Shown here piece after piece: positions 51,982 to 60,631 of a stretch of 64,000 nucleotides of DNA; position 1 is the stretch's first letter; each line of letters starts with the position of its first letter. The notes beneath the pieces were generated by a model. The model did no database searches. It had not been told where the DNA came from and was given only the letters and a program-made list of their open reading frames with translations. A program made the translations under genes and the position numbers. Where the stretch lies: NCBI RefSeq assembly GCF_042932805.1, contig NZ_CP170633.1, positions 1,798,001 through 1,862,000 on the forward strand, given 5' to 3'. Origin of the DNA: Ascidiaceihabitans sp029251465 (GTDB lineage: Bacteria > Pseudomonadota > Alphaproteobacteria > Rhodobacterales > Rhodobacteraceae).

Positions 51982-52527
51982 ATCGCTCGCAGACCTCATA
52001 ACGCGCCGCCACAACGTGATACCGGCCCGCGCATCAACGATAAAATCCGCAACGCCGAGATCCGCCTGATTGGCGCAGATGGCGAAAATGTCGGTGTCGT
52101 AACGCCAACCCGTGCTATGGAAATGGCAGAAGAAGCCGGACTTGATCTGGTTGAAATCTCGCCCAACGCCAACCCGCCCGTATGCAAAATCATGGACTTT
52201 GGCAAGTACAAGTACGAGACGCAAAAGCGCGAATCCGAGGCCCGCAAGAAACAGAAGATCATTGAGATCAAGGAAGTAAAATTCCGTCCGAACACGGACA
52301 CCAATGATTACGAAGTCAAGATGCGCAACGTCTACAAGTTCCTGGAAAACGGCGACAAGGTAAAGATCACCTTGCGGTTTCGTGGCCGCGAAATGGCGCA
52401 CCAGAACTTGGGTCGCGAACTGCTAGAGCGGGTTGCCGAGGACACCAAAGAGGCCGGCAAAGTGGAGAACTTTCCAAAGATGGAAGGCCGCCAGATGGTC
52501 ATGCTGATTGGGCCGTTGCCAAAATAA
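51982..52527 (+). CDS. infC: Translation initiation factor IF-3 with a non-ATG start
   Basis: A 181-residue IF-3. The native N terminus is read from an ATC codon (51982): (f-Met)ARRPHNAPPQRDTGPRIND, eight bases after AAAGGACG. The first in-frame ATG (52117) would remove the N-terminal domain. Conserved segments: ADGENVGVVTPTRAMEMAEE, PPVCKIMDFGKYKYE, KVKITLRFRGREMAHQNLG. Non-AUG (usually AUU) starts let IF-3 repress its own synthesis, since it rejects such codons; the same feedback is inferred here. A terminator follows at 52561. Confidence 0.92.
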   Translation: MARRPHNAPPQRDTGPRINDKIRNAEIRLIGADGENVGVVTPTRAMEMAEEAGLDLVEISPNANPPVCKIMDFGKYKYETQKRESEARKKQKIIEIKEVKFRPNTDTNDYEVKMRNVYKFLENGDKVKITLRFRGREMAHQNLGRELLERVAEDTKEAGKVENFPKMEGRQMVMLIGPLPK

Positions 52528-52560
52528 GTAAGCGCCGAAATCATCACATAATTTGATACA

Positions 52561-52594
52561 AAAAAGGCCCCGCGATTTTCGCAGGGCCTTTTTT
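52561..52594. terminator. Bidirectional terminator infC / coxM
   Basis: AAAAAGGCCC, GCG, loop ATTTT, CGC, GGGCCTTTTTT. Both strands give a GC stem with a T-run, suited to end the convergent infC (+) and coxM (-) transcripts. Confidence 0.93.
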
Positions 52595-52611
52595 CGTTTG
52601 TGTTGATGACC

Positions 52612-53400
52612 TTAGCCCGCAGCGTTTACCGCCCGTTTGGTCATCACAGCACACAAATGCGCGCGGTAGTCGCCCGATCCGTGCAGATCACCGATCATGC
52701 CGTCACCGGGCAGGCTCAGACCGTCAAGTGCGGAGGCTGCGAAGTTTGCAGACAAGGCCGCTTCGGCGTCGGTCCAGCGGAATACGCCGCCCTCGGATGC
52801 ACCCGTGATCGCCACGCGCACGCCGTCGGCGTATTTTGCGACAAACACACCCACAAGCGCAAAGCGCGACGCAGGTTGCACGAATTTCTGGTAATTCGCG
52901 GCTTGTGGCACAGGGAAACGCACCTCGGTGATGATCTCGCCTTCGTTCAAGGCCGTGTCGAACATGCCTTGGAAATAGTCGTCTGCCACGATTTCGCGCG
53001 TGTTGGTTTTGATGACCGCGCCCGAGGCCAAGGCCGCAGCCGGATAGCACGCAGACGGGTCGTTGTTCGCCAATGATCCGCCGATTGTGCCGCGATTGCG
53101 CACCGCAGGATCACCGATATGGCTGGCGAGGTCCGCCAGTGCCGGATAGACACCCGCGCCCGCAGCCACTGCGCCGTGGGTTGTCGCACCGCCGATGCAC
53201 AGCGATCCGTCATCGCCGGTGCAGATGCCCTGCATTTCGGAAATACCCGTCAGGCTGACCAATGTCGCAGGGCTCGCGAGACGTTGTTTCATCGTCGGGA
53301 TCAGCGTTTGACCGCCGCCCAACGCTTGGGCCTCTTCGCCGCCCAATGCCGCAACCGCATCCGCGATCGTGTCCGGCTTTTCAAATTCAAAGTTGTACAT
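52612..53400 (-). CDS. coxM: Molybdenum hydroxylase FAD-binding subunit (CoxM-like)
   Basis: A 262-residue flavoprotein subunit of the CODH/xanthine dehydrogenase family. The FAD pyrophosphate loops are LGGGQTLIPTMKQRLASP and TIGGSLANNDPSACYPAAAL. It passes electrons from the Fe-S subunit to an acceptor. It is the third gene of the S-L-M set, transcribed after coxL with a 99-bp gap. Confidence 0.93.
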   Translation of the reverse strand: MYNFEFEKPDTIADAVAALGGEEAQALGGGQTLIPTMKQRLASPATLVSLTGISEMQGICTGDDGSLCIGGATTHGAVAAGAGVYPALADLASHIGDPAVRNRGTIGGSLANNDPSACYPAAALASGAVIKTNTREIVADDYFQGMFDTALNEGEIITEVRFPVPQAANYQKFVQPASRFALVGVFVAKYADGVRVAITGASEGGVFRWTDAEAALSANFAASALDGLSLPGDGMIGDLHGSGDYRAHLCAVMTKRAVNAAG

Positions 53401-53499
53401 TTTGTTGTCCTTTCGTCAGCACATCAAAAACGGTTCCGTTTTCTAGAGTGCCAAATAATCCTTGGAGGCCCGAGAGTTACCCCTCGGACGCACCGTTAC

Positions 53500-55878
53500 T
53501 CAGGCGTTGTTGATCGCATTCCAGACGCGGTCCGGCGAAAGCGGCATGTCGATGTGTGCCACCTTTTTGCCGCCCGAATTCAACGCATCAATCACCGCAT
53601 TCACCACCGACGGAGGTGAGCCAATCGCGCCCGCCTCGCCGCAACCTTTGACGCCCAACGGGTTGTGCGTGCAGGGTGTTTGGCAGGAATGATCGACCGC
53701 ATAGAACGGCAAATCATCCGCGCGCGGCATGGCGTAATCCATGTAAGACCCCGTCAACAATTGGCCGTTGTCGTCGTACGAACAGCCCTCGAGCAGGGCT
53801 TGGCCCACGCCTTGGGCGATGCCGCCGTGCACTTGGCCAGACACGATCATCGGGTTGATGACGTTGCCAAAATCATCTGCCGCCGAGAACCGTTCGATCG
53901 TGACTTTGCCAGTGTCTGGATCAACCTCGACCTCGCAGGCATAGGCCCCTGCGGGGTAGGTAAAGTTGGACGGATCGTAGAACGCGGTTTCTTCTAACCC
54001 CGGTTCGATTTCTTCCAGCGGGTAGTTGTGCGGCACGTAGGCGGCCAATGTCACGTCACCCCAAGCGACGGATTTATCCGTGCCAGCAACGCTGAAAACG
54101 CCGTCCTTCAGTTCCACATCCATGTCGGATGCTTCCATCAAATGCGCCGCGATTTTCTTGGATTTTGCGATGATTTTTTCCGTCGCGCGCACCATGGCAG
54201 AGCCACACACCGCGAGGCTGCGTGATCCGTAAGTGCCCATTCCGAAAGGGATTTTGGACGTGTCGCCGTGCACGATGTCGATCTGATCCTCTGGGATACC
54301 GATCATTTCAGCGACAACTTGCGGAAAGGACGTCTCGTGCCCTTGCCCGTGGCTGTGTGCGCCAACCATCACCGAAATCGAGCCTGTCGCGTTCACACGC
54401 ACAGTGGCCGCGTCGTACAGACCAGCGCGCGCACCAAGCTGCCCGACCAGGTTCGACGGCGCGATGCCGCAAGCCTCGATGTAGTTGTTGATGCCAAGGC
54501 CACGCCATTTGCCTTTGGCCTCGGATGCTTTGCGGCGGGCGTCAAAGCCTGCGAAATCACCGATTTCGATCAGCTTGTCCATTGTCGCATGGTAGTCACC
54601 GGTGTCGTATTCCACGGCCACAGGTGTCGCGTAAGGGAATTCAGTGACGTAGTTTTGACGACGCAAATCAATCGGATCAACACCCAATTCGCGCGCGGCC
54701 ATGTCGATGACACGCTCGATCTGGTAGGTCGCCTCGGGGCGCCCAGCGCCGCGGTAGGCATCAACCGGAACCGTGTTGGTGAACACCGCTTTGACGTTCA
54801 CGTAGATCAGCGGCGTTTTGTAGTTGCCGGCCATCAGCGTGCCATGCAGCCACGTGGGAACCGACGATGCGAAGGTCGACAAATACGCGCCCATGTTGGC
54901 GTGTGTGTCTGTGCGCAGAGCGACAAAATTGTTGTCCTTGTCCAGCGCCAATTGGATCGTGGTGACGTGGTCACGGCCATGGGCGTCTGACATGAAAGCC
55001 TCTGAACGCGACGAGGTCCATTTGACCGGACGATTGCAGGCTTTGGCGGCGAATGTGCAGAACGCTTCTTCTTGGTAGTGAAAGATTTTGGTGCCAAAAC
55101 CGCCGCCCACATCGGGAGCAACCACACGCAGTTTATGTTCAGGAATGCCCAGAACAAACGCGCCCATCAGCAGGCGAATAACGTGCGGGTTTTGCGAAGT
55201 TGTGTACAGCGTGTGCTGATCGTCCGCGCGGGAATAATCGCCCAGCGCCACGCGTGGCTCCATCGGGTTGGCAACCAGACGGTTGTTCACCAGATCAAGG
55301 GTCGTGACGTGATGCGCAGTTTCAAACGCAGCGTCTGTGGCGGCTTTGTTTTCTTCAACAAACCCCCAATCGTAGCATAGGTTCGATGTCAGATCGTCGT
55401 GGACCTTGGTGGCCCCGTCTTTGAGCGCGTCCTTCATGTTTACGACGGCCGGTAGCTCGGAAATATCCACAACGATGGCTTCGGCGGCGTCGCGGGCCTC
55501 TGCTAGGCTTTCGGCGACAACGGCTGCGATCGGTTCGCCGACGTGGCGGACTTTGCCTTCGGCCAGAACCGGATGGCGGGGTTCTTGCATCGGCGCGCCG
55601 TGCTTGTCGGTGACTTCCCAACCGCACGGAATTGACCCAACGGCTTCGAAATCAGCGCCGGTAAAGATCTGCACAACGCCGGGCATGGATGCCGCAGCAG
55701 AGGTGTCGAGGGAATTGATTGTTCCGTGTGCAATGTCCGAGCGCAGGAAGAACACGTGGGCCTGGCCGCGCATGTTCATGTCGTCTGTGTAATTGCCGGC
55801 TCCGGTTAGAAACCGAATGTCTTCGCGCCGCTTGCTGCTGGCGCCGATACCGCTTTTGATGTCACCGTCTTTTGGCAT
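53500..55878 (-). CDS. coxL: Form II (putative) CO dehydrogenase large subunit, molybdopterin-binding
   Basis: A 792-residue molybdenum hydroxylase subunit from MPKDGDIKSGIGASSKRRED. The active-site loop is AYRGAGR (residues 374-380), the form II signature; genuine CO-oxidising form I enzymes have AYxCSFR. The C-terminal molybdenum-site Glu is in GVKGCGEAGAIGSPPS. Mo-pterin binding segments such as GGGFGTKIFHYQEE are present. It may oxidise an aldehyde, purine or other small compound; CO oxidation is doubtful. Confidence 0.93.
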   Translation of the reverse strand: MPKDGDIKSGIGASSKRREDIRFLTGAGNYTDDMNMRGQAHVFFLRSDIAHGTINSLDTSAAASMPGVVQIFTGADFEAVGSIPCGWEVTDKHGAPMQEPRHPVLAEGKVRHVGEPIAAVVAESLAEARDAAEAIVVDISELPAVVNMKDALKDGATKVHDDLTSNLCYDWGFVEENKAATDAAFETAHHVTTLDLVNNRLVANPMEPRVALGDYSRADDQHTLYTTSQNPHVIRLLMGAFVLGIPEHKLRVVAPDVGGGFGTKIFHYQEEAFCTFAAKACNRPVKWTSSRSEAFMSDAHGRDHVTTIQLALDKDNNFVALRTDTHANMGAYLSTFASSVPTWLHGTLMAGNYKTPLIYVNVKAVFTNTVPVDAYRGAGRPEATYQIERVIDMAARELGVDPIDLRRQNYVTEFPYATPVAVEYDTGDYHATMDKLIEIGDFAGFDARRKASEAKGKWRGLGINNYIEACGIAPSNLVGQLGARAGLYDAATVRVNATGSISVMVGAHSHGQGHETSFPQVVAEMIGIPEDQIDIVHGDTSKIPFGMGTYGSRSLAVCGSAMVRATEKIIAKSKKIAAHLMEASDMDVELKDGVFSVAGTDKSVAWGDVTLAAYVPHNYPLEEIEPGLEETAFYDPSNFTYPAGAYACEVEVDPDTGKVTIERFSAADDFGNVINPMIVSGQVHGGIAQGVGQALLEGCSYDDNGQLLTGSYMDYAMPRADDLPFYAVDHSCQTPCTHNPLGVKGCGEAGAIGSPPSVVNAVIDALNSGGKKVAHIDMPLSPDRVWNAINNA

Positions 55879-55897
55879 GGTTTTGCTCCCTATGTCG

Positions 55898-56000
55898 GGT
55901 GGATCAAGATCCACCTTACAGTTTGGTCTGGCTCAAGGCGGCCGAAACGCCGCCTTTCCATGATGTCGGATGTTGCTGCGGCGGACCAAGGTCCACCTTA
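55898..56000. repeat. Cluster of three palindromes between coxS and coxL
   Basis: Three hairpins in 103 bp: GGTGGATC-AA-GATCCACC (55898-55915), AAGGCGGC-N6-GCCGCCTT (55935-55956) and GGCGGACCAAGGTCCACC (imperfect, near 55982-55997). The outer two carry CCACCTTA ends like the palindrome at 10587. Such REP-like elements in an operon can protect upstream mRNA from 3' decay. Confidence 0.65.
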
Positions 56001-56028
56001 CCCTCCCCAGGGTTTGAACGTGGCTGGA

Positions 56029-56514
56029 TTATTCTGCGGCGAGCGCAGTTACGTCCTGACCAGAGGCGGCCAAAATAGCCTTGATGATGTTGTGATAGCC
56101 TGTGCAACGGCAAATATTGCCCTCGAGGTGCTCACGAATTTCTTGCTCTGATGGCTTGGGGTTGTCTTTCAACAACGCCGCAGTTGTCATCACCATTCCC
56201 GGTGTGCAGAACCCGCATTGCAGGCCGTGGTGATCTTGAAACGCCTGCTGGATCGTGTTTAGCGTGCCATCCGGCGCGGCTTGTCCTTCGATGGTTGAAA
56301 CCTCAGCGCCTTCCGCCTCGGCTGCCAGCATCGTGCAGGATTTCACCGCAACGCCGTCTACGTGCACAACGCACGCGCCGCATTGGCTGGTGTCGCACCC
56401 AACGTGCGTCCCCGTCAGAAATAGGCTGTCGCGCAGAAAGGATGACAACAGCGTGCGCCCTTCGACCTCTCCGGACGCGGCTTTGCCATTCACGGTCATT
56501 TTGACCTGAGCCAT
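56029..56514 (-). CDS. coxS: Molybdenum hydroxylase [2Fe-2S] subunit (CoxS-like)
   Basis: A 161-residue small subunit. The plant-ferredoxin-like cluster is in HVGCDTSQCGACVVHVDG with the fourth Cys in AVKSCTMLA; the second cluster is in LQCGFCTPGMVM and NICRCTGYHNI. All eight cysteines are present. First structural gene of the coxSLM order, which is characteristic of form II operons. Confidence 0.95.
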   Translation of the reverse strand: MAQVKMTVNGKAASGEVEGRTLLSSFLRDSLFLTGTHVGCDTSQCGACVVHVDGVAVKSCTMLAAEAEGAEVSTIEGQAAPDGTLNTIQQAFQDHHGLQCGFCTPGMVMTTAALLKDNPKPSEQEIREHLEGNICRCTGYHNIIKAILAASGQDVTALAAE

Positions 56515-56632
56515 AGTTCTCTCCCTTGTTATTTTTAGACTTCTTGATCAGAGTTAAGCATGGCAATGCGCACATGAGAACCAAAAACTTCGCTGTTTAA
56601 GCGAGTTGTTACTTTATCCCGCTCTTGCGCCG

Positions 56633-57643
56633 CTACGTCACGGATGTGCTGCGCGGTTGCGGACGCGTCGGGATTTCCTTGAGCAGACCACCCACGCCCA
56701 TGGCCGCGATGTCGCCTTGGGTCAGGGTCAAACCGCAGATCAACCGCTCTAGCACCCAGTCAGCCCCATTGAGCGCAGGCGAGCGTGCGCAGCCCGGCAA
56801 TCCGATCACAGGTTTGTCGCCTAAGGTGCCGAAAAACAGCAGGTTTCCAGGATCAACAGGCATGCCGAACCCTGTAACAGTGCCCCCCGCCTCGCGCAGC
56901 GCCTGCGGCCCCACGTCTAACGGATCTGAGGTGGCCGAGGCGGTCAGCACAAAGATCACCTCGCCAACGGCGTCCCTGATCGCCTGCGCCAAAGGCTGTT
57001 CGCTATGCGCCGTCACACAGCGATCCGACAACACCAGCCCCATACGATGCAGTCGCCCCGTTAGCGCGTTGCGCCCCTTTTCTGAAGGGCTGTCAGTGCC
57101 AACTTGTGTTTCGATCAACGTCGCTGACCCAAATGTCGGGGCCTGCACGCGGATCGCATTGCGGGCCGCTGTTTGCGCCGTTTGCAAAGCGATCTCAGCC
57201 ACGCCGTAGGCGATGATCTTGATCGTGGCGATCATGCTGTTGGCGTCCGTGCGATGGAACGGTGCAACGGTGGCGATGGTGATCATCGGGTCAACCGCGT
57301 TCAGCGCGTGGATCGCAGCCTCGTCAAGAACACAGACCCCTGCATGCAACGCATAGAGGTTCACGCGCCCTGCCCCGGCGGCTGAAATCCGCAGCCCCAA
57401 TGCGGCCGCGTCAGGTGCGATGGCATGGGCAAGCCGCGTGGCCGCTTCGTTTTCTTCGACGTCGCCGTGTTCAAGCTGCGCCACCACAATTGTGTCATGC
57501 CCGCCCCGCGCCAAATCACGCAGGTGAGCGGCCTTTAGCACCGTACCTTTGGGCACACGGTAGTGCGCATCGCCCGTCGCGGTCATGGAATGTGCTAGAA
57601 TGGTGCCTGCAGCCTCGGCAATCGGCACCGCGCCGAATTTCAT
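56633..57643 (-). CDS. Molybdopterin-binding protein (MoeA/MogA-like fold)
   Basis: A 336-residue protein with a MoeA/CinA-like molybdopterin-binding domain in the C-terminal half (GEVIFVLTASATSDPLDVGP, KPVIGLPGCARSPALNGADW). The N-terminal 150 residues (FGAVPIAEAAGTILAHSMTA) also resemble the MoeA N-domain. The adjacent hydroxylase genes suggest a role in Mo-cofactor insertion or modification for CoxL. It overlaps the end of the xdhC gene by 4 bp. Confidence 0.8.
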   Translation of the reverse strand: MKFGAVPIAEAAGTILAHSMTATGDAHYRVPKGTVLKAAHLRDLARGGHDTIVVAQLEHGDVEENEAATRLAHAIAPDAAALGLRISAAGAGRVNLYALHAGVCVLDEAAIHALNAVDPMITIATVAPFHRTDANSMIATIKIIAYGVAEIALQTAQTAARNAIRVQAPTFGSATLIETQVGTDSPSEKGRNALTGRLHRMGLVLSDRCVTAHSEQPLAQAIRDAVGEVIFVLTASATSDPLDVGPQALREAGGTVTGFGMPVDPGNLLFFGTLGDKPVIGLPGCARSPALNGADWVLERLICGLTLTQGDIAAMGVGGLLKEIPTRPQPRSTSVT

Positions 57644-58608
57644 GGCATTTGCCGCAGGGTCTGGATCATCGCGCCAAGTATCGACACTGCGATTTCTTGG
57701 GGGCTGCTGGCACCGATGTCTAAACCAACGGGGCCGTTGATGCGCGCAAGTGTGGCGGCCTCGAACCCGTCCGCGGCAAGCCGTTCCAGTCGCTTTGCGT
57801 GGGTCCGTTTTGACCCCAAGGCACCGATGTAAAACGCACCCGACCTTAGGCCAACGTGCAGGGCCGGATCGTCCAGTTTTGGATCATGGGTCAGCAACAC
57901 CAAGGCGGTGCGCGCATCAAGACCAAAGGTCGCTAAGGCGTCGTCCGGCCAATCCTCGATCACGGTTTCACCGGGAAAACGCGCCTGCGCGCCAAAAGCC
58001 CCGCGCGGGTCGATCACAACCGGATCAAAGCCAGCGATACGGGCCATGGGCATCAACGCTTGGGCGATGTGAACGGCGCCGACAATGGCAAGGCGTAGCG
58101 GCGGATTGTGGATCGCAACAAAAGTTTGGCCATCTTCTTCAAAGCCCGAGCGGTCCTTGGCGAAGCGTTCGGTGTAGCCGTTTTCAACCAAACGACGCGC
58201 GCCTGTGGCGATGTTGACCTCGTAGGCGGACGGCGTTCGGGTTGCGCGGGCGGCCACCAGATCGGCCAGCATTTGCTCAGGCATCCCGGCACCAACGGGT
58301 TCAACGTAGATTTTGATCGTGCCGCCGCAGGCCAGACCAACCGCAAAGGCGTCACCGTCACTAATCCCGTATTCCAAAACGCGCGGTTTGCCGTCTTGCA
58401 ACGCCTCGATCGCCTCGACAACCACGGCACCCTCGACGCAGCCCCCTGAAACGGAGCCTTGCATTTGCCCTTCGGCGTTCACCACCAATTGCGCGCCTAC
58501 GCGTCGCGGCGCGCTGCCCCACGTCTGAATGACTGTGGCCAACGCCGCACCTTTGCCCGCGCGGTGCCAGCCCAGTGCGTGTTCCGGTATGTTTTCGAAC
58601 AGATCCAT
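57640..58608 (-). CDS. XdhC/CoxI-family maturation factor
   Basis: A 322-residue protein. The N-terminal XdhC_CoxI domain has TVIQTWGSAPRRVGAQLVV and GSVSGGCVEGAVV, with the conserved Cys also at LACGGTI; the C-terminal Rossmann domain has LAIVGAVHIAQAL and YIGALGSKRTHAKRLERL. XdhC binds Mo cofactor and inserts the sulfurated form into the large subunit. First gene of the operon leading to coxSLM. Confidence 0.93.
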   Translation of the reverse strand: MDLFENIPEHALGWHRAGKGAALATVIQTWGSAPRRVGAQLVVNAEGQMQGSVSGGCVEGAVVVEAIEALQDGKPRVLEYGISDGDAFAVGLACGGTIKIYVEPVGAGMPEQMLADLVAARATRTPSAYEVNIATGARRLVENGYTERFAKDRSGFEEDGQTFVAIHNPPLRLAIVGAVHIAQALMPMARIAGFDPVVIDPRGAFGAQARFPGETVIEDWPDDALATFGLDARTALVLLTHDPKLDDPALHVGLRSGAFYIGALGSKRTHAKRLERLAADGFEAATLARINGPVGLDIGASSPQEIAVSILGAMIQTLRQMP

Positions 58609-58737
58609 GGTGTGGTGCCCCCTTGCGCCCCACCTTAAAGGTCATTCAAAGCGGCGCAATGGTCCAACTGACTTGCACAACGGCCAAAGCCCGCCTAAAT
58701 CTGTCAGGCAATTCCAATGACCGGAGCACCTCAGCCC

Positions 58738-58980
58738 ATGCCGATGCAGGCCCACGACATCGAAGCCCTGATCCGCGAGACGTTCCCGTCCGCAAAGATC
58801 ACCATCACGGACCTTGCCGGCGACGGCAATCACTATGCCGCCGAAGTGATCGACGACAGTTTCAAAGGCAAAAACCGGGTGCAACAACAACGCGCGGTCT
58901 ACGCCTCGCTTAAGGGCAAAATGGACGGCGCACACGGCGAACTGCACGCACTGGCCCTGACTACAAAGGCGCCGGACTGA
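58738..58980 (+). CDS. bolA: BolA-family protein
   Basis: An 80-residue BolA/IbaG protein from the ATG 11 bp after GGAG (starts at 58717 or 58744 are possible). It has the FPSAKITITDLAGDGNHYAA block, with the Fe-S-ligating histidine in GNHY, and the conserved RVQQQRAVYASLKGKMD. BolA proteins bind monothiol glutaredoxins and share a [2Fe-2S] cluster; the glutaredoxin gene follows immediately. Confidence 0.94.
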   Translation: MPMQAHDIEALIRETFPSAKITITDLAGDGNHYAAEVIDDSFKGKNRVQQQRAVYASLKGKMDGAHGELHALALTTKAPD

Positions 58981-59022
58981 ACGGCCCGCGCCAAACGCAT
59001 ATTTTATTCAAGGAACACCCAC

Positions 59023-59385
59023 ATGACCGACGCTGCAACCCAGATCAAAAACACAGTCACCACCAACGATGTCGTGCTGTTTATGAAAGGCACAAAAGAG
59101 ATGCCGCAATGTGGCTTTTCCAGCCGCGTGGCTGGTGTGCTAAACTATATGGGCGTTGAATTCGCTGACGTGAACGTGTTGGCAGACGACGCGCTGCGCC
59201 AAGGGATCAAGGATTATTCCGACTGGCCAACAGTGCCGCAGCTGTACGTCAAAGGCGAATTTGTTGGTGGCTGCGATATCATCACAGAAATGACGTTGTC
59301 AGGCGAGTTGGACACTCTGTTCACGGACAACAGCGTCACGTTTGATCAGGACGCTGCGGATAAAATTCGCGAAGCCAACGGCTAA
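59023..59385 (+). CDS. grxD: Monothiol glutaredoxin (Grx4 type)
   Basis: A 120-residue CGFS-type glutaredoxin. FMKGTKEMPQCGFSSRV holds the active-site CGFS; the glutathione site includes WPTVPQLYVKGEFVGGCDI. The CGFS cysteine and glutathione together hold a bridging [2Fe-2S] cluster for transfer. It is in tandem with bolA, a conserved pair in Fe-S trafficking. Confidence 0.96.
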   Translation: MTDAATQIKNTVTTNDVVLFMKGTKEMPQCGFSSRVAGVLNYMGVEFADVNVLADDALRQGIKDYSDWPTVPQLYVKGEFVGGCDIITEMTLSGELDTLFTDNSVTFDQDAADKIREANG

Positions 59386-59397
59386 TCAACGGGGTTT

Positions 59398-59487
59398 GGG
59401 GCTTTGCCCCTCGCGCGTTCCGCGCTCACCCCAGAGTATTTGTGATCAGAACAATGGCAATGGTAAGGTGCGGGTGTCCCGCACCTT
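59398..59487. terminator. Hairpins between grxD and zapA
   Basis: GGGGC-TTT-GCCCC at 59398-59410, and AAGGTGCGGG-TGT-CCCGCACCTT at 59465-59487 (10-bp perfect arms) followed by TTC. The second belongs to the AAGGTG palindrome family. They separate two convergent operons and probably act as terminators. Confidence 0.7.
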
Positions 59488-59495
59488 TTCGCGTT

Positions 59496-59891
59496 TTAGG
59501 TCGATGTTTTCTCGTCAACTTCTGCGGCCAGTGCTTCGGCACGTGCTGCGATTTCGGCCAGCGTGTCTGTGACAGCATCTGGCACCACCGGCACTTCGAT
59601 ACGCAGTGGTTCCGGCGCTGCCGCGTTTTTGAGGCCTTCAAGTTCAGCCTCGCGTTCGTTCAATTTACCGCGCACTTCGTTCACTTGATCCTCAAAGCTT
59701 GCGGTTTTATCCGCCAGCATCAGGCCTGCCATCAGCAGCATCCGTGCCTCTGGCATCCGGCCCACTTGGTCTGACAGCACTTGAGCTTCGTCGTCCAGCA
59801 TTTTGGCAGCGGAGTGCAAATAGTGCTCTTCGCCTTCTTGGCAGGCAACTTCGAACTGGCGGCCACCAATGGTGATTGTGATTTCTGGCAT
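59496..59891 (-). CDS. zapA: Cell division protein ZapA
   Basis: A 131-residue protein. The N-terminal ZapA domain is ITIGGRQFEVACQEGEEHYL and MLDDEAQVLSDQVGRMPEAR, followed by a dimerising coiled coil (VNEVRGKLNEREAELEGL) and an acidic tail. ZapA cross-links FtsZ protofilaments at midcell. It starts at the stop of the coiled-coil gene upstream, so the two are co-translated. Confidence 0.9.
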   Translation of the reverse strand: MPEITITIGGRQFEVACQEGEEHYLHSAAKMLDDEAQVLSDQVGRMPEARMLLMAGLMLADKTASFEDQVNEVRGKLNEREAELEGLKNAAAPEPLRIEVPVVPDAVTDTLAEIAARAEALAAEVDEKTST

Positions 59892-60370
59892 CAGGCATCC
59901 TCCCCTGTTGCTGCGCTGTTAACCAAGGGGGTCAGAGCGTCGATAATTACGTTGGTTTCAGACACATCTGCGGCTCGTATGGCGCGTAGGGCTTCTAGTT
60001 CGGCCATCATCGATTTGTTGATCAAATGCGGCTCGCCCACACCTGCCTCGTTGGCGGCGCGCAGGGCTTGGTTCGATTGGCGCAGCTCAGCGTTGGCTTT
60101 GCGCAGCCTCTGCAGTTCCAAATCGAGTTCTTGGGTGCGTGACGCTGTCGTCTCGGTCGCCTCTTTCAGCGTGCCCAGCTCCTGTTCCTGGCGATCGGTC
60201 AAGACCCGCATCCGTTCGGACAGTTGGGCGTTGGCCAATTTCTCATCCTCAAGGGCGCGCGTGACCTCGGCCACATCGCCGCTTGCTGCTCCTGACAACT
60301 GCTCCAGCCCGTAGGCCACCCGGTCCATCGCCGCCGTGATCCGGCGCTGAAGCTCTTCTATGTCGTTCAT
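59891..60370 (-). CDS. Coiled-coil protein upstream of zapA
   Basis: A 159-residue protein, ATG (MNDIEELQRRITAAMDRVAY) after AAGGATTGAGC. Residues 45-110 are a continuous heptad-like coil (ELDLELQRLRKANAELRQSN). The C-terminal third includes LINKSMMAELEALRAIRAAD. No named family recognised. Direct coupling to zapA (1-bp overlap) suggests a divisome partner, functionally like ZapB, but this is inference from context and coil only. Confidence 0.75.
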   Translation of the reverse strand: MNDIEELQRRITAAMDRVAYGLEQLSGAASGDVAEVTRALEDEKLANAQLSERMRVLTDRQEQELGTLKEATETTASRTQELDLELQRLRKANAELRQSNQALRAANEAGVGEPHLINKSMMAELEALRAIRAADVSETNVIIDALTPLVNSAATGEDA

Positions 60371-60631
60371 GCTCAATCCTTCGTATCCGTCGCAGCGCCT
60401 TTTGGGCACCGCTGCCGCGGGCCATGCGAATCGCCGCGCTTGCGTGTATTTAACCAAGTCTACCTAGATGTATAAAAAATTGCGCCCCCTTTACGATCAA
60501 CGACTTGGCGCGGGATGCTCATGTAAGGCATGATATCGCGCACGCTGCGACGCCCAGTTCGACTTGATCTTTGGGGCAGCACTGGTATGCAGCCCTAAAT
60601 GACGCCCAATTTTGCCAAAGGAAGCTGCCCC

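Noticed and set aside
59391..59495. 6S RNA next to zapA
   Set aside because: The spacer is too short and shows only two simple hairpins, not the long open-bubble stem of 6S RNA.
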